From Aedes albopictus (Eukaryota > Arthropoda > Insecta > Diptera > Culicidae): DNA of 64,000 nucleotides. The notes under the pieces were generated by a model. It was not told the DNA's origin. It saw nothing but the letters and a program-made list of their open reading frames with translations, and searched no databases. How positions within the stretch are numbered: position 1 is the first letter of the stretch; every line of letters begins with the position of its first letter. Positions 54,923-64,000 of the stretch are shown piece after piece. Both the position numbers and the translations under genes were made by a program. Location of the stretch: contig NC_085137.1 of assembly GCF_035046485.1 (NCBI RefSeq), forward strand, positions 310,197,164 through 310,261,163. The letters are read 5' to 3'.

Positions 54923-57480
54923 TTGAGATTGGGGTGGAGATAAAATTGGAGATAGTTTGGAGATTGGATTGGTAATTCGAGTTGATTGAATTAAAGATTG
55001 TATTGGATATGGTTTTTAGAGATTGAATTGAATATTGGATCACAGAGATTGGATTGGAGATAGGATTGGTGATTCGATTTCATTGGATTGGAGATTGTAT
55101 TGGATTAGAGATTGGATTGGTGATTCTATTTTATTGTAAATTGAATTGGAGATTGGATTGGATTGGAGATTGATGTGGAGCTGGAATCGGTGATTGAATT
55201 AAATTTTGGATTGGTAATTGGAAAGGAATGGATCTGGAGATTGGATTGGAGATTATGTTGGAAATTGGATTGGAGATTGTATTGGAAATGGTTTGGAGAT
55301 TGAATTGGTGAATGCGTTGGCTTACATTGGAGATTGGATTGAAGATTGGACTAGAGATTGGGCTGAAGATTTGATTGGAGATTAGATTGAATATTGTATT
55401 GAAGATTGGATTGGGAGATTGGATTGGTGATTTGTTTGGAAATTGGATTGGAGATTGTATTTGAGATGGATTTAAGATTGGATTGGAAATGGGAATGGAG
55501 ATTGGATTGGATATTGGTTTGGAAATTAAAGTGGAGATTGGATTGGTAATTCGATTTGATTGGATTGGATATTGGATTACAGATTGCATTGGAGATGGTT
55601 TGATGGCGATATGGAGATGGTTTGGAGATTGCATTGGAGATTGGATTGGAGGTTGGATGGGAGATTGGACTGAAGATTGGACTTGAGATTGCTTTGGCGA
55701 TTCGATTGGGTTGGATTGAGATAGGATTGGATATTGGATTGGATATTATATTGGAGATGGTTTGGAGATTGGATTGGTAATTCGTGTTGATTGAATTGAA
55801 GATTGTATTGGAGATGGTTTTTAGAGATTGAATTCAAGATTGGATCACAATACTTACAGACAACCCGATTTTGCATCAAATGTTGTTTGATGATTGGATT
55901 GAATTGGAGATTGGATTGAATTGGAGAATTGAAAATTGGACTGGGTATATAGGATAGAGGATTGGATTGGAGATGGTTTGAAGATTGGAATGAAGATAGA
56001 TTCGGTGGTTCGATTTGATGGCTGATTCTATTGGATTGTAAATTGAATAGGGTCCTAAAATTGAAGACGAAATCTCGCTTATATTGAATAATACGATCAA
56101 GCATGGTATTCTAATCGGAATTGTACTTTACTCGAACTTGAAAAACAAAGGAATAATGAGAAAATTCGAAATAAGTAAAATGGTAAACAGTTCTACTTTG
56201 ACATTTGAGGTCAACCTTGTGTGACTGAGCTCGACATTTTTCGCACTGGGATTTCAAAAATGATCCTATCTGACATACACGATGAAAACATATCACTCAA
56301 AGTATGTGTTATAAGCTAGGGACGAGACAAAAGGCTAAAAAAATAAAAATGATATATTTTCAACTATGGTTAATAAAAACGTCAAAAAATGAGTAAATAT
56401 GTACTCTTGAACCTCATATTGTGGTTTAAAACAAGAATCCCGATAGGACTTTAGGAGCCTATTAAAGATTGGATTGGATATAGAGATTGAATTGGTGATT
56501 AGGTTGAATATTGGATTGGATATGGTTTGGAGATTGAATAGGTGCTTGGATTGGTGATTGGATTGGATTTTGGATTGGTAATTAAACTGGATTGGATCTG
56601 GAGATTGGATGGAGGATAAGGTTGGAAGTTGGACTGGAGATTGGATTGAAGATTGGATAGGAGATTGCTTCGATTATTTGATGGTATTAGATTGGATATT
56701 GAATTGGATTGAAGGTTAGGTTGGAGATTGTATTTGAGATGGATTTGAGATTGGATTGGAGAATGAATTGGAGATGTGATTGAAAGTTGGATTGGTGATT
56801 CGATTGGATTGGAGTTTGGCTTGAAGATTGGATAGGTGATTCGATTGGATTGAATTGGATATTGGCCTGGAGATTGGATTGAAGATTAGATTATAGATTG
56901 GATTGGAGGTTGGATTGGAAATGGTTTGGAAATTGAGATTGGATTATATAGGATTGGAGATTGGGCTGGAGATTTGATTGGAGATTCGATTGAATATTGT
57001 ATTAAAATTGGATTGGAGATGGGAATGGGGATTCGATTGGATTGGATTAAAAAATGCATTGGATATAGGGTTGAGATTAGATATTGGATTGAAGATTGGA
57101 TTGAAAATTGGATTGGATTGGAGATTGGATTGGTGATTCGATTGGATTGTAAATTGCATTGGAGATAGGGTTGGATTTTAGATTGAATTGGAAATGAGAT
57201 TGAAGATTTGATTAGATATGGTTTGGAAATTGCATTGAAGAATTGGATTGGATTGTATTAAATATTGGATTGAAGATGGTATGAAGATTGCATTGGTTAT
57301 TCAATTGGATTGGATTGGAGATGAGATTGAACGGGATTGGAGATTGGATGGAGATTGGATTGGATATAGATTTGAACTGTTGATTGGATTAAAGCTAGGA
57401 TTGGATTGGATAAGATTTGGGTTTGGTGATGAATTCGGATTCGATGTTGATTGGAATTGAACTGGTTTTGGATTGGGAAA

Positions 57481-57984
57481 AAAATCAGGATGATTAGTTT
57501 GACTTATTATGACATTTGCACCCATTTAGACTTGCTCCGAACTCATTATTATCACAGCCGAGCTTCGCACGTGACTTCGCAGCGGCTAACGCCTAAGGTA
57601 CACAAATTCGCTTGCGTTCATGTCAGAGTCGTCGGATATGCAACATCTAAATGAAATAAGGTTGATTAAATGTTGCTGAAAAATGAAAATTCAGATTTTC
57701 AAATTATCACATAAGTCGAAACATTAATGAGAAACCCAATATGTAAATTTCGATTGATGATGATGAATAAGTTTTGGTTATATTTTGATTGATTTGGCTT
57801 TAATTTTGATCCGAAGTTGGGTTAAAGCGCATTTTAATTTTTGCTGTATTAGCATTGATTTTGAAGTGAATCTGGGTGTAATTGGAAATTATAAGAGACC
57901 AATAACTTCGTATATAAAAAGAAGTTTTATTGTACTGGAATTATTTGTTATTGGATTCAAAACTTTATTTTGAAGTAACTTGAT
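57481..57984 (+). other. Non-repetitive 3' interior of the LTR element
   Basis: About 500 bp without ATTGGA repeats or coding motifs, between the repeat field and the purine tract. Confidence 0.5.
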
Positions 57985-58003
57985 GAGTAGAGAAGGAGGC
58001 GAA
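57985..58003 (+). other. Polypurine tract of the non-coding LTR element
   Basis: GAGTAGAGAAGGAGGCGAA directly precedes the TGTGGT start of the 3' LTR, the expected place for a plus-strand primer. Confidence 0.7.
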
Positions 58004-58546
58004 TGTGGTGTATAAAGTTAGGCCTATTGAATTTATGTAAGAAGCTAAAATGTCTTTATGATTTCCCTCCGTGCATGTGCTCGAAATGAGTCGGTTGATG
58101 ACGAACTTGACGGTCAAGCAAAAGCTTTCCCGCAAGCTGCTGTCTGTCAACTTCGGTTGAACCGGTTCGAACATATGCGCCCACGGCGACGGCGCTCGTG
58201 TGTGTTGGTGAGATGCATGCTTAGGTTGGCGCGCGCAGCCCAGGAGGCACATCATCCGTCAGCATCGCTGCCGTAGGGTGAGCATGAAATATGAATGGCG
58301 AATGCGAGAGTGAGATAGCTGTTCGAACGATGAGAGATGCGAAGCGGGATAAGGTATCGCACCGGTGAAAGAATGTGTGCGTGTTCGTGAGGTTGGCGTT
58401 GTTGGGTTGGCGGTCATTCGTTTGAAACGGAGCTATCAGTTTGTGAACGACTTTTGCGGTGAATGGTCACCACTATATTATTTAGAATTTAGGGGAAAAG
58501 GGATTGGAATTCTTGTAGAATTCAATCCCAAGCGTCGGTTACCACA
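58004..58546 (+). repeat. 3' LTR of the non-coding LTR element
   Basis: 543 bp, with the same ends as the 5' LTR plus a 4-bp GTCT insertion, followed at once by the GTGTT target duplication. Confidence 0.9.
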
Positions 58547-58785
58547 GTGTTATTTGCCAATTTCACTGCCTCTAATAAGAAAGGCTTATCGACGACATAA
58601 TTGATTTTCCATAACTAAAAAGCATTATTGATTATTGATGCCAGCCGGCAGAAATTAACATGGGTCATCACATTTCCCTTCACTTCTCAAGGATCTATAT
58701 AGCCAAGGCGGTAAACGTGTTGCCTAGGTGTATTGATTCCATTTTTGTTTCAAGAATTTATCAGAATGGACATTTTCTTGGCTTT

Positions 58786-59060
58786 CTTCTTCTTGGCGTA
58801 ACGTCCTCACCGGGACAAAGCCTGCTTCTCAGCTTAGTGTTCTATGAGCACTTCCACAGTTATTAACTGAGAGCTTCCTCTGCCAATGACCATTTTGCAT
58901 GTGTATATCGTGTGGCAGGCACGAAGATACTCTATGCCCAAGGAAGTCAAGGAAATTTCCTTTACGAAAAGATCCTGGACCGACCGGGAATCGAACCCGT
59001 CACCCTCAGCATGGTCATGCTGAATACCCGTGCGTTTACCGCCTCGGCTATATGGGCCCT
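58786..59060 (-). mobile_element. tRNA-derived SINE (Feilai-like) with 13-bp duplication
   Basis: On the minus strand: GGGCCCATATAGCCGAGGCG (A-box region), GGGTTCGATTCCCGG (B box), then GGGCATAGAGTATCTTCG and a tail of GAAGAAGAA. TTTTCTTGGCTTT is duplicated at 58773-58785 and 59061-59073. The head is well preserved. Confidence 0.88.
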
Positions 59061-59144
59061 TTTTCTTGGCTTTATAGGGCTATAAGATATTTCATTTCAT
59101 TGGTTCAGTTCTACATCCTTACAAATAGGTCATTTCATTTCATT

Positions 59145-59402
59145 TTTTTTATTCTTAATCACTTAACCTAATTTACAGCTCTATTGTCCACTGGGGCACT
59201 ACGTGAGCAATTTCAATTGACAGCTGCACTTACATTGTGTACAGCGTCTAGATTCTATTCTACTTTATCGAACTGGTTGCCTTTCTGCTGCTTTCACTTT
59301 TTCTACTTTATACCTAGTAAAATGATGAGCACAAGGATGATGATGGATGGCCGTTGTTCCTTTCCAATCCGATTGGGGGTCAATTATGAGTAGCAGTTCG
59401 CC
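59145..59402 (-). mobile_element. Retroelement 3' end with GAAAT-type tail
   Basis: The minus strand runs CATCGGCGAACTGCTACTCA ... CATCATTTTACTAGGTATAA ... TTAAGTGATTAAGAATAAA and ends in AATGAAATGAAATG. Simple-repeat tails like this terminate several non-LTR retrotransposons. No coding part. Confidence 0.5.
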
Positions 59403-59410
59403 GATGTCCA

Positions 59411-59805
59411 CACTCTAAGAAAAAATCATGTAAATTTAAGTTCCCTTGGATGCACATAAAAGGAGCGGCCCGTTTGACACAAATTTACATCTTGTATCAC
59501 AAATAATGTCGAGCTAGCAATCGCTAGAGCCGAATCGACAGATAAAACATATGAATGTAAAATATTGAACTGGATTCGAACACTGGTCCGCTGGTTGAGA
59601 AGCACTGTCATTACCTCTCGGCCATATCGGCAAGTTGTGAGATGAACGATAAATGTTAAACTGTACCTGGTCAGATAAGTTTGTTGACATCTTGTGCAAC
59701 CAACTCGATGGGTGTAAAGTTGAGTCAAATTTGCCATTCAGTCATGAAATGTTTACGTACGTTGATGGTTTATGTCACGTGTAAATTCCTAATTTTTTAA
59801 GAGTG
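59411..59805. mobile_element. 395-bp MITE-like element with CACTCT ends
   Basis: CACTCTAAGAAAAAATCATG at the left mirrors the right end (complement CACTCTTAAAAAATTAGGAA). Inside, on the minus strand, lies a tRNA-like head with GGCCGAGAGGTAATGACAG and GTTCGAATCCAG, so a SINE head was captured or inserted. The target duplication is unclear. Confidence 0.55.
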
Positions 59806-59825
59806 CAGGTATCTGGGTCCGTTTG

Positions 59826-59972
59826 AGCCATGGGGCTGAGAAGAGGGTCAGTGTCAGTTGCTCTCGGGGAAAAGCAACTGACGAAAAATTGCAAGTGCCG
59901 GGGCTGGGAATGAATCCCATGACCATCCGCATATGAAGCGAACGTGTGACCAACTACGCCATGGGCCCCGGC
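59826..59972 (-). mobile_element. tRNA-derived SINE, third type
   Basis: The minus strand shows GGCCCATGGCGTAGTTGGTC (A box) and GGGATTCATTCCC (altered B box), then GTCAGTTGCTTTTCCCCGAG. It abuts a CATTTCATTTCATTT run at its upstream side. Shorter than the Feilai-like copies. Confidence 0.6.
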
Positions 59973-59999
59973 ATTTCATTTCATTTATTTAGCATAATT

Positions 60000-60505
60000 T
60001 TAGCACTCGACGTACGAACACTTCGAGTGCTTGCATGTCCTCCTCGAGCATAGTCTAGATCTCGTGCCCGTAGAGAACAACCGGTCTAATCAGCGTTTTG
60101 TACATGGTACATTTGGTGCGAGGGTGCCTTTTTTCGATCGCAGATTCTTATGGAGCCCATGACTTCTACTGATGATTCACGGCTAACGTTGTTGACGGCC
60201 GATAATAAACACCGACGTAGGCGAAGTCCTCGATCACCTCGAAAATGTCCCCGTCTATCATAACACTGCTGCCTAGGCTTGCCTTGTCGTTCGCTGTTAA
60301 GTCTGCCGGCATGTACTTCGTTTTCGACGAGTTCACCATTAGTCCGACCTTTGCTGCTTCAAGTTTCAGGCGTGTAGTACAGTTCTACCACCGTTGCAAA
60401 TGTTCTAGCAATAATATCCATATCATCAGCAAAACAGACAAATTTATCGGATTTCGTGAAAATCGTGCCTTGGCTGCTAAGCCCGAATCGTTACATCGTC
60501 GGTTT
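60000..60505 (-). pseudogene. RT 3' fragment of an APE-type non-LTR element
   Basis: On the minus strand FADDMDIIARTFATVVE, later VVLYGHEI*TMLEEDMQAL with an in-frame stop, and several frameshifts between. It aligns by eye with 63540-64000 of the plus-strand element, which it faces. Confidence 0.75.
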
Positions 60506-60511
60506 CCTGCA

Positions 60512-60741
60512 ATAGGGGCACAACTCAAAAAATGTGAATTTTCAGAATAAGCGTTTCAAAATTGGCAATGTTGAAGCACCTTCTGCATGTTCACTTATTT
60601 CTCTCATCATTTGGCAGAAGTGAACGAATTTTGATTATTGTATCAAGGAAAGGGACTGAAGGACTATCTGTTTCATGAATTTTGGATTACTATTTTTCAT
60701 CGACTATTGAAAAAGTTGACTGATTTTGAGTTGTGCCTTTA
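60512..60741. mobile_element. Short MITE between two RT fragments
   Basis: GGGGCACAACTCAAAA at the left mirrors TTTTGAGTTGTGCCTTT at the right. The interior is non-coding. It sits between the two minus-strand RT pieces. Confidence 0.5.
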
Positions 60742-60857
60742 ATGCGGAAAATTTGTGAAAATAAGAAAAACTCGTGTTTCTCAACGAATTTCGGAACGGG
60801 TCTTTGTGAGATGAAAGTTTACATACTTTTTCATCATTTGCCTTCAAAATCTATTTC

Positions 60858-61078
60858 GCGGCTAACGTTGTTGTCTACTGTTAGTAAGGATCCGATTTGA
60901 CGAAATCCTCTACCACCTCGAATTTGACCACGTCTATCGTAATATTGCTGCCTAGGCTTGTCCTGTCGTTGAAGGTTACGCCTATCAGCATGTATTTCGT
61001 TTTAGACGCGTTTACTATTAGTCCGACTTTTGCTGCTTCACATTTCAGGCGGATGTACAGTTCTGCACCGTTCTATCC
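60858..61078 (-). pseudogene. Second minus-strand RT fragment
   Basis: The minus strand reads LYIRLKCEAAKVGLIVNASK then TKYMLIG ... DRTSLGSNITID ... FEVVEDFV, the stretch just after FADD. It covers the same part of the gene as 60190-60390, so it comes from another copy, not a continuation. Confidence 0.7.
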
Positions 61079-61361
61079 AGGGCCGGATCTAAGGGGGGGC
61101 ACGGCCCCCACATTTTAGAGCCCCCCAAAAAACCCTTTTTTTTGGGTTGCTAACATTGACTTTGGGGGTGGAAGCTCAGGTAAAATATTATCTCCTGGGC
61201 GCCCATTAAAAACACCACCCCCGGCGAAGACTGGCGCTCGAGCCTAGCTATTTAGCACTGTAGTTGGAGGAAATGCCAATGCAGAACCCGTAGCTTCCGG
61301 GAAGGTAAGCCCAGCTCCCTGGGTTAGTGGGTTGGTGTCAGGCCCTGCGAGCCAGCCGTAA
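61079..61361 (+). other. Leader of the plus-strand non-LTR element
   Basis: It begins near a GGCCGGATCTAAGGGGGGGC block and runs to an in-frame TAA at 61359-61361. It probably contains the 5' UTR or the end of an upstream frame of the element. No start signal is identified. Confidence 0.45.
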
Positions 61362-64000
61362 AAAAGACTAGCACCGGAAAATCAACAAGAGAAGAATGCG
61401 AACCGATACCAATGGCGACGACCACAGCGACGAAAAGGGACTTGCGATTGGAAGCTCGGTACGTGGAACTGCAGATCTCTCAACTTCATCGGGAGCACCC
61501 GCATACTCGCCGATATACTGAAGGACCGCGGGTTCGGAATCGTAGCGCTGCAGGAGGTGTGTTGGACAGGATCTATGGTGCGAACGTTTAGAGGTAATCA
61601 TACCATCTACCAGAGTTGCGGCAACACACGTGAGCTGGGAACAGCTTTTATAGTGATGGGCGACATGCAGAGGCGCGTGATCGGTTGGTGGCCGATCGAC
61701 GAAAGAATGTGCAGGTTGAGGATCAAGGGCCGATTCTTCAACATTAGCATAATAAACGTGCACAGCCCTCACTCCGGAAGCACTGATGATGACAAAGACG
61801 CATTTTACGCGCAGCTCGAACGCGAGTACGACCGCTGCCCAAACCACGACGTCAAGATCATCATAGGGGATCTAAACGCTCAGGTAGGCCAGGAGGAGGA
61901 ATTCAGACCGACGATTGGAAAGTTCAGCGCCCACCAGCTGACGAACGAAAATGGCCTACGCCTCATCGATTTCGCCGCCTCCAAGAACATGGCCATTCGT
62001 AGCACCTTCTTCCAGCACAGCCTCCCGTATCGTTACACCTGGAGATCACCACAACAAACGGAATCGCAAATCGACCACGTTCTGATTGATGGACGGCACT
62101 TCTCCGACATTATCGACGTCAGGACCTATCGTGGCGCTAATATCGACTCCGATCACTATCTGGTGATGGTTAAACTGCGCCCAAAACTCTCCGTTATTAA
62201 CAACGTACATTACCGGCGGCCGCCCCGGTACGATCTAGAGCGACTGAAGCAACCGAATGTCGCCACCGCATACGCGCAGAATCTCGAGGCAGCGTTGCCG
62301 GACGAGGGTGTGCTCGATGTGGCCCCTCTAGAGGACTGCTGGAGTACAATCAAAGCAGCCATCAACAACGCAGCTGAGAGCACTATCGGGTACGTAGAAC
62401 GGAGTCGACGAAACGATTGGTTCGACGAGGAGTGCAGAGCGGTTCTGGAGGAGAAGGATGCAGCGCGGGCGGTAATGCTGCAGCATGAAACCCGACAGAA
62501 CGTGGAGCGATACAGACAGAAGCGGAAGCAGCAGACCCGTCTCTTCCGGGAGAAAAAGCGCCGCCTGGAAAAAGCGGAGTGCGAGGAAATGGAACTGCTG
62601 TGCCGTTCACAGGAAACACGCAAGTTCTACCAGAAGCTCAACGCATCCCGCAAAGGCTACGTGCCGCAAGCCGAAATCTGCAGGGATAAGGACGGGAGCC
62701 TCCTGACGGACAAACGTGAGGTGATCGAAAGGTGGAAGCAGCACTTCGACGAGCACCTGAATGGCGAAGAGAATGTAGGCACGGAGGACCAAGGCAGCGG
62801 AGGAAATGACTATGTTGGTGCAGCAGAGGACGGGAACGAACCAACTCCCACGCTGAGGGAAGTTAAGGATGCCATCCACCAGCTCAAAAACAACAAAGCG
62901 GCTGGTAAGGACGGTATCGCAGCGGAACTCATCAAGATGGGCCCGGAAAAGTTGGCCACCTGTCTGCACCAGTTAGTAGTCAAGATCTGGGAAACCGAAC
63001 AGCTACCGGAGGAGTGGAAGGAAGGGATAATCTGTCCCATCCACAAGAAAGGCGACAAGTTAATGTGTGAGAACTTTCGAGCGATCACCATTTTGAATGC
63101 CGCCTACAAAGTGCTATCCCAGATCATCTTCCGTCGTCTTTCACCTAAAGTAAATGAGTTCGTGGGAAGTTACCAAGCCGGTTTCATCGACGGCCGGTCG
63201 ACAACGGACCAGATCTTCACCGTACGGCAAATCCTCCAGAAATGCCGTGAATACCAGGTCCCAACGCATCACCTGTTCATCGACTTCAAAGCGGCATACG
63301 ACAGTATCGACCGCACAGAGCTATGGAAAATTATGGACGAGAACAGCTTTCCCGGGAAGCTGACTAGAATGATAAGAGCAACGATGGACGGTGTGCAGAA
63401 CAGCGTAAGGATTTCGGGTGAACTATCCAGTTCATTTGAATCTCGACGGGGACTACGACAAGGTGATGGACTTTCCTGCCTACTATTCAACATCGCCCTG
63501 GAAGGTGTTATGCGACGAGCCGGGCTCAACAGCCGGGGTACGATCTTCACGAAATCCAGCCAATTTGTATGTTTTGCGGATGACATGGATATTATTGCTA
63601 GGACATTTGGAACGGTGGCAGAACAGTACACCCGCCTGAAACGTGAAGCAGCAAAGGTCGGACTGGTGGTGAATGCGGCTAAGACAAAGTACATGCTGGT
63701 AGGTGGGACTAAGCGAGACAGGACAAGCCTTGGCAGCAATGTTACGATAGACGGGGATACTTTCGAGGTGGTAGAAGAATTCGTCTACCTCGGTTCCTTG
63801 CTAACGGCTGACAATAACGTGAGCCGTGAAATACGAAGGCGCATCATCAGTGGAAGTCGTGCCTATTATGGGCTCCAGAAGAAACTGCGGTCAAAAAAGA
63901 TTCACCCCCGCACCAAATGTACCATGTACAAGACGTTAATAAGACCGGTGGTTCTCTACGGGCACGAGACGTGGACGATGCTCGAGGAGGACATGCAAGC
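61362..64000 (+). CDS. Endonuclease-reverse transcriptase of APE-type non-LTR retrotransposon (partial, runs off right edge)
   Basis: The frame stays open for about 879 codons from the TAA at 61359 to the window edge. The first in-frame ATG (61575) lies inside the endonuclease, so the true start is uncertain. APE endonuclease motifs: KLGTWNCRSLN (61452), IVALQEVCW, IIIGDLNAQVG, SQIDHVLI and IDSDHYLVMV. RT motifs: WKEGIICPIHKKGDK, NFRAITILNAAYKVLS, YQAGFIDGRSTTDQIF, HLFIDFKAAYDSIDR, RRGLRQGDGLSCLLFN, FVCFADDMDII (63570) and RPVVLYGHETWTM. All key residues appear intact. It would nick target DNA and prime reverse transcription from the nick. Clade is uncertain (RTE-, Loner- or I/Nimb-like). Confidence 0.9.

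Larger units (their letters stand above)
53688..57480 (+). repeat. ATTGGA-type degenerate tandem repeats
   Basis: Long runs of GATTGGATTGGAGATTGG words with variable spacing fill this interval, broken by the second tandem copy and by a non-repetitive segment at about 56050-56460. Because stops are rare in such sequence, frames of up to 175 codons arise on the minus strand (SNPISNPIQSNLQ style); these are not genes. Confidence 0.85.
52483..58546 (+). mobile_element. Non-coding LTR retroelement with hairpin array
   Basis: Direct repeats of 539 and 543 bp (one 4-bp indel, otherwise alike) with TGTGGT...ACCACA ends are flanked by the exact 5-bp duplication GTGTT (52478-52482, 58547-58551). A TGGCGCACC primer-site candidate follows the 5' LTR and a purine tract precedes the 3' LTR. 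The 5-kb interior encodes no gag or pol. It consists of a hairpin array, a tandem copy of the 5' region, and ATTGGA repeats. Structurally it is a large non-autonomous LTR element (LARD/TRIM style) whose helper family is unknown. Orientation is given by the PBS and purine tract. Confidence 0.85.

Noticed and set aside
55131..56104. Minus-strand frames of 167 and 175 codons
   Set aside because: Low-complexity translation of CCAATC-type repeats; such sequence rarely contains stops.
61368..61847. 159-codon minus-strand frame, and other minus frames at 62210-63739
   Set aside because: Shadows of the open plus-strand endonuclease-RT frame.

Overview
The window looks like a piece of a mosquito genome, most likely a culicine such as Aedes. 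This rests on its content: tRNA-derived SINEs resembling the Feilai type, dense TA- and TWA-flanked foldback MITEs, R1/I-type and APE-RT non-LTR retrotransposons, a Ty3/gypsy element, and AT-rich filler. I recognise no convincing host protein-coding gene. Almost everything that can be named is a mobile element, often nested in another. A 23-base run of N (52378-52400) marks an assembly gap.

Layout. 0.3-24 kb: MITEs and foldback palindromes (324-937, 1711-1912, 6003-6962, 8065-8762, 11408-11605, 11825-12490 with a nested element, 16307-17804, 20613-21311, 23584-23758, 24135-24316), several SINEs, and a wrecked R1-like non-LTR element (3668-5620). 24694-33968: an apparently intact Ty3/gypsy retrotransposon on the minus strand. 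Its 1284-bp LTRs are almost identical, the TSD is TCAT, the PBS is tRNA-Lys type, and there is a polypurine tract. gag and pol overlap, with an A AAA AAC slip heptamer followed by a stem-loop in the right phase for -1 frameshifting. 35.5-37.4 kb: large foldback elements bounded by three copies of the 9-mer ATACTTCCC. 37.4-40.1 kb: degenerate satellite-like sequence. 40.1-49.2 kb: two copies of a Harbinger-like MITE with TWA target duplications; the second interrupts an I-like retrotransposon. A SINE at 46.5-47.7 kb is split by a 920-bp MITE.

52483-58546 is the most unusual region. It is a complete LTR retroelement shell (539/543-bp LTRs, TGTGGT...ACCACA ends, 5-bp TSD GTGTT, purine tract) with no recognisable protein gene. 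Just after the primer-binding position lies an array of about eleven short hairpins with a fixed CGACAGNT loop and stems that covary (GGAG/CTCC versus GAAG/CTTC). The array sits in a 0.95-kb segment that is duplicated inside the element; about 3.8 kb of ATTGGA-type repeats begins near the end of that segment and fills most of the rest. The LTR carries a TCAGTT initiator with a GGTCA downstream element at exactly +28.

58.5-64 kb: SINEs, the 3' end of an unidentified retroelement, minus-strand RT fragments, and, head-to-head with them, a long uninterrupted endonuclease-RT reading frame (61362 to the right edge) of an APE-type non-LTR retrotransposon that continues outside the window.

All family assignments come from reading motifs by eye. 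No database search or folding program was run.
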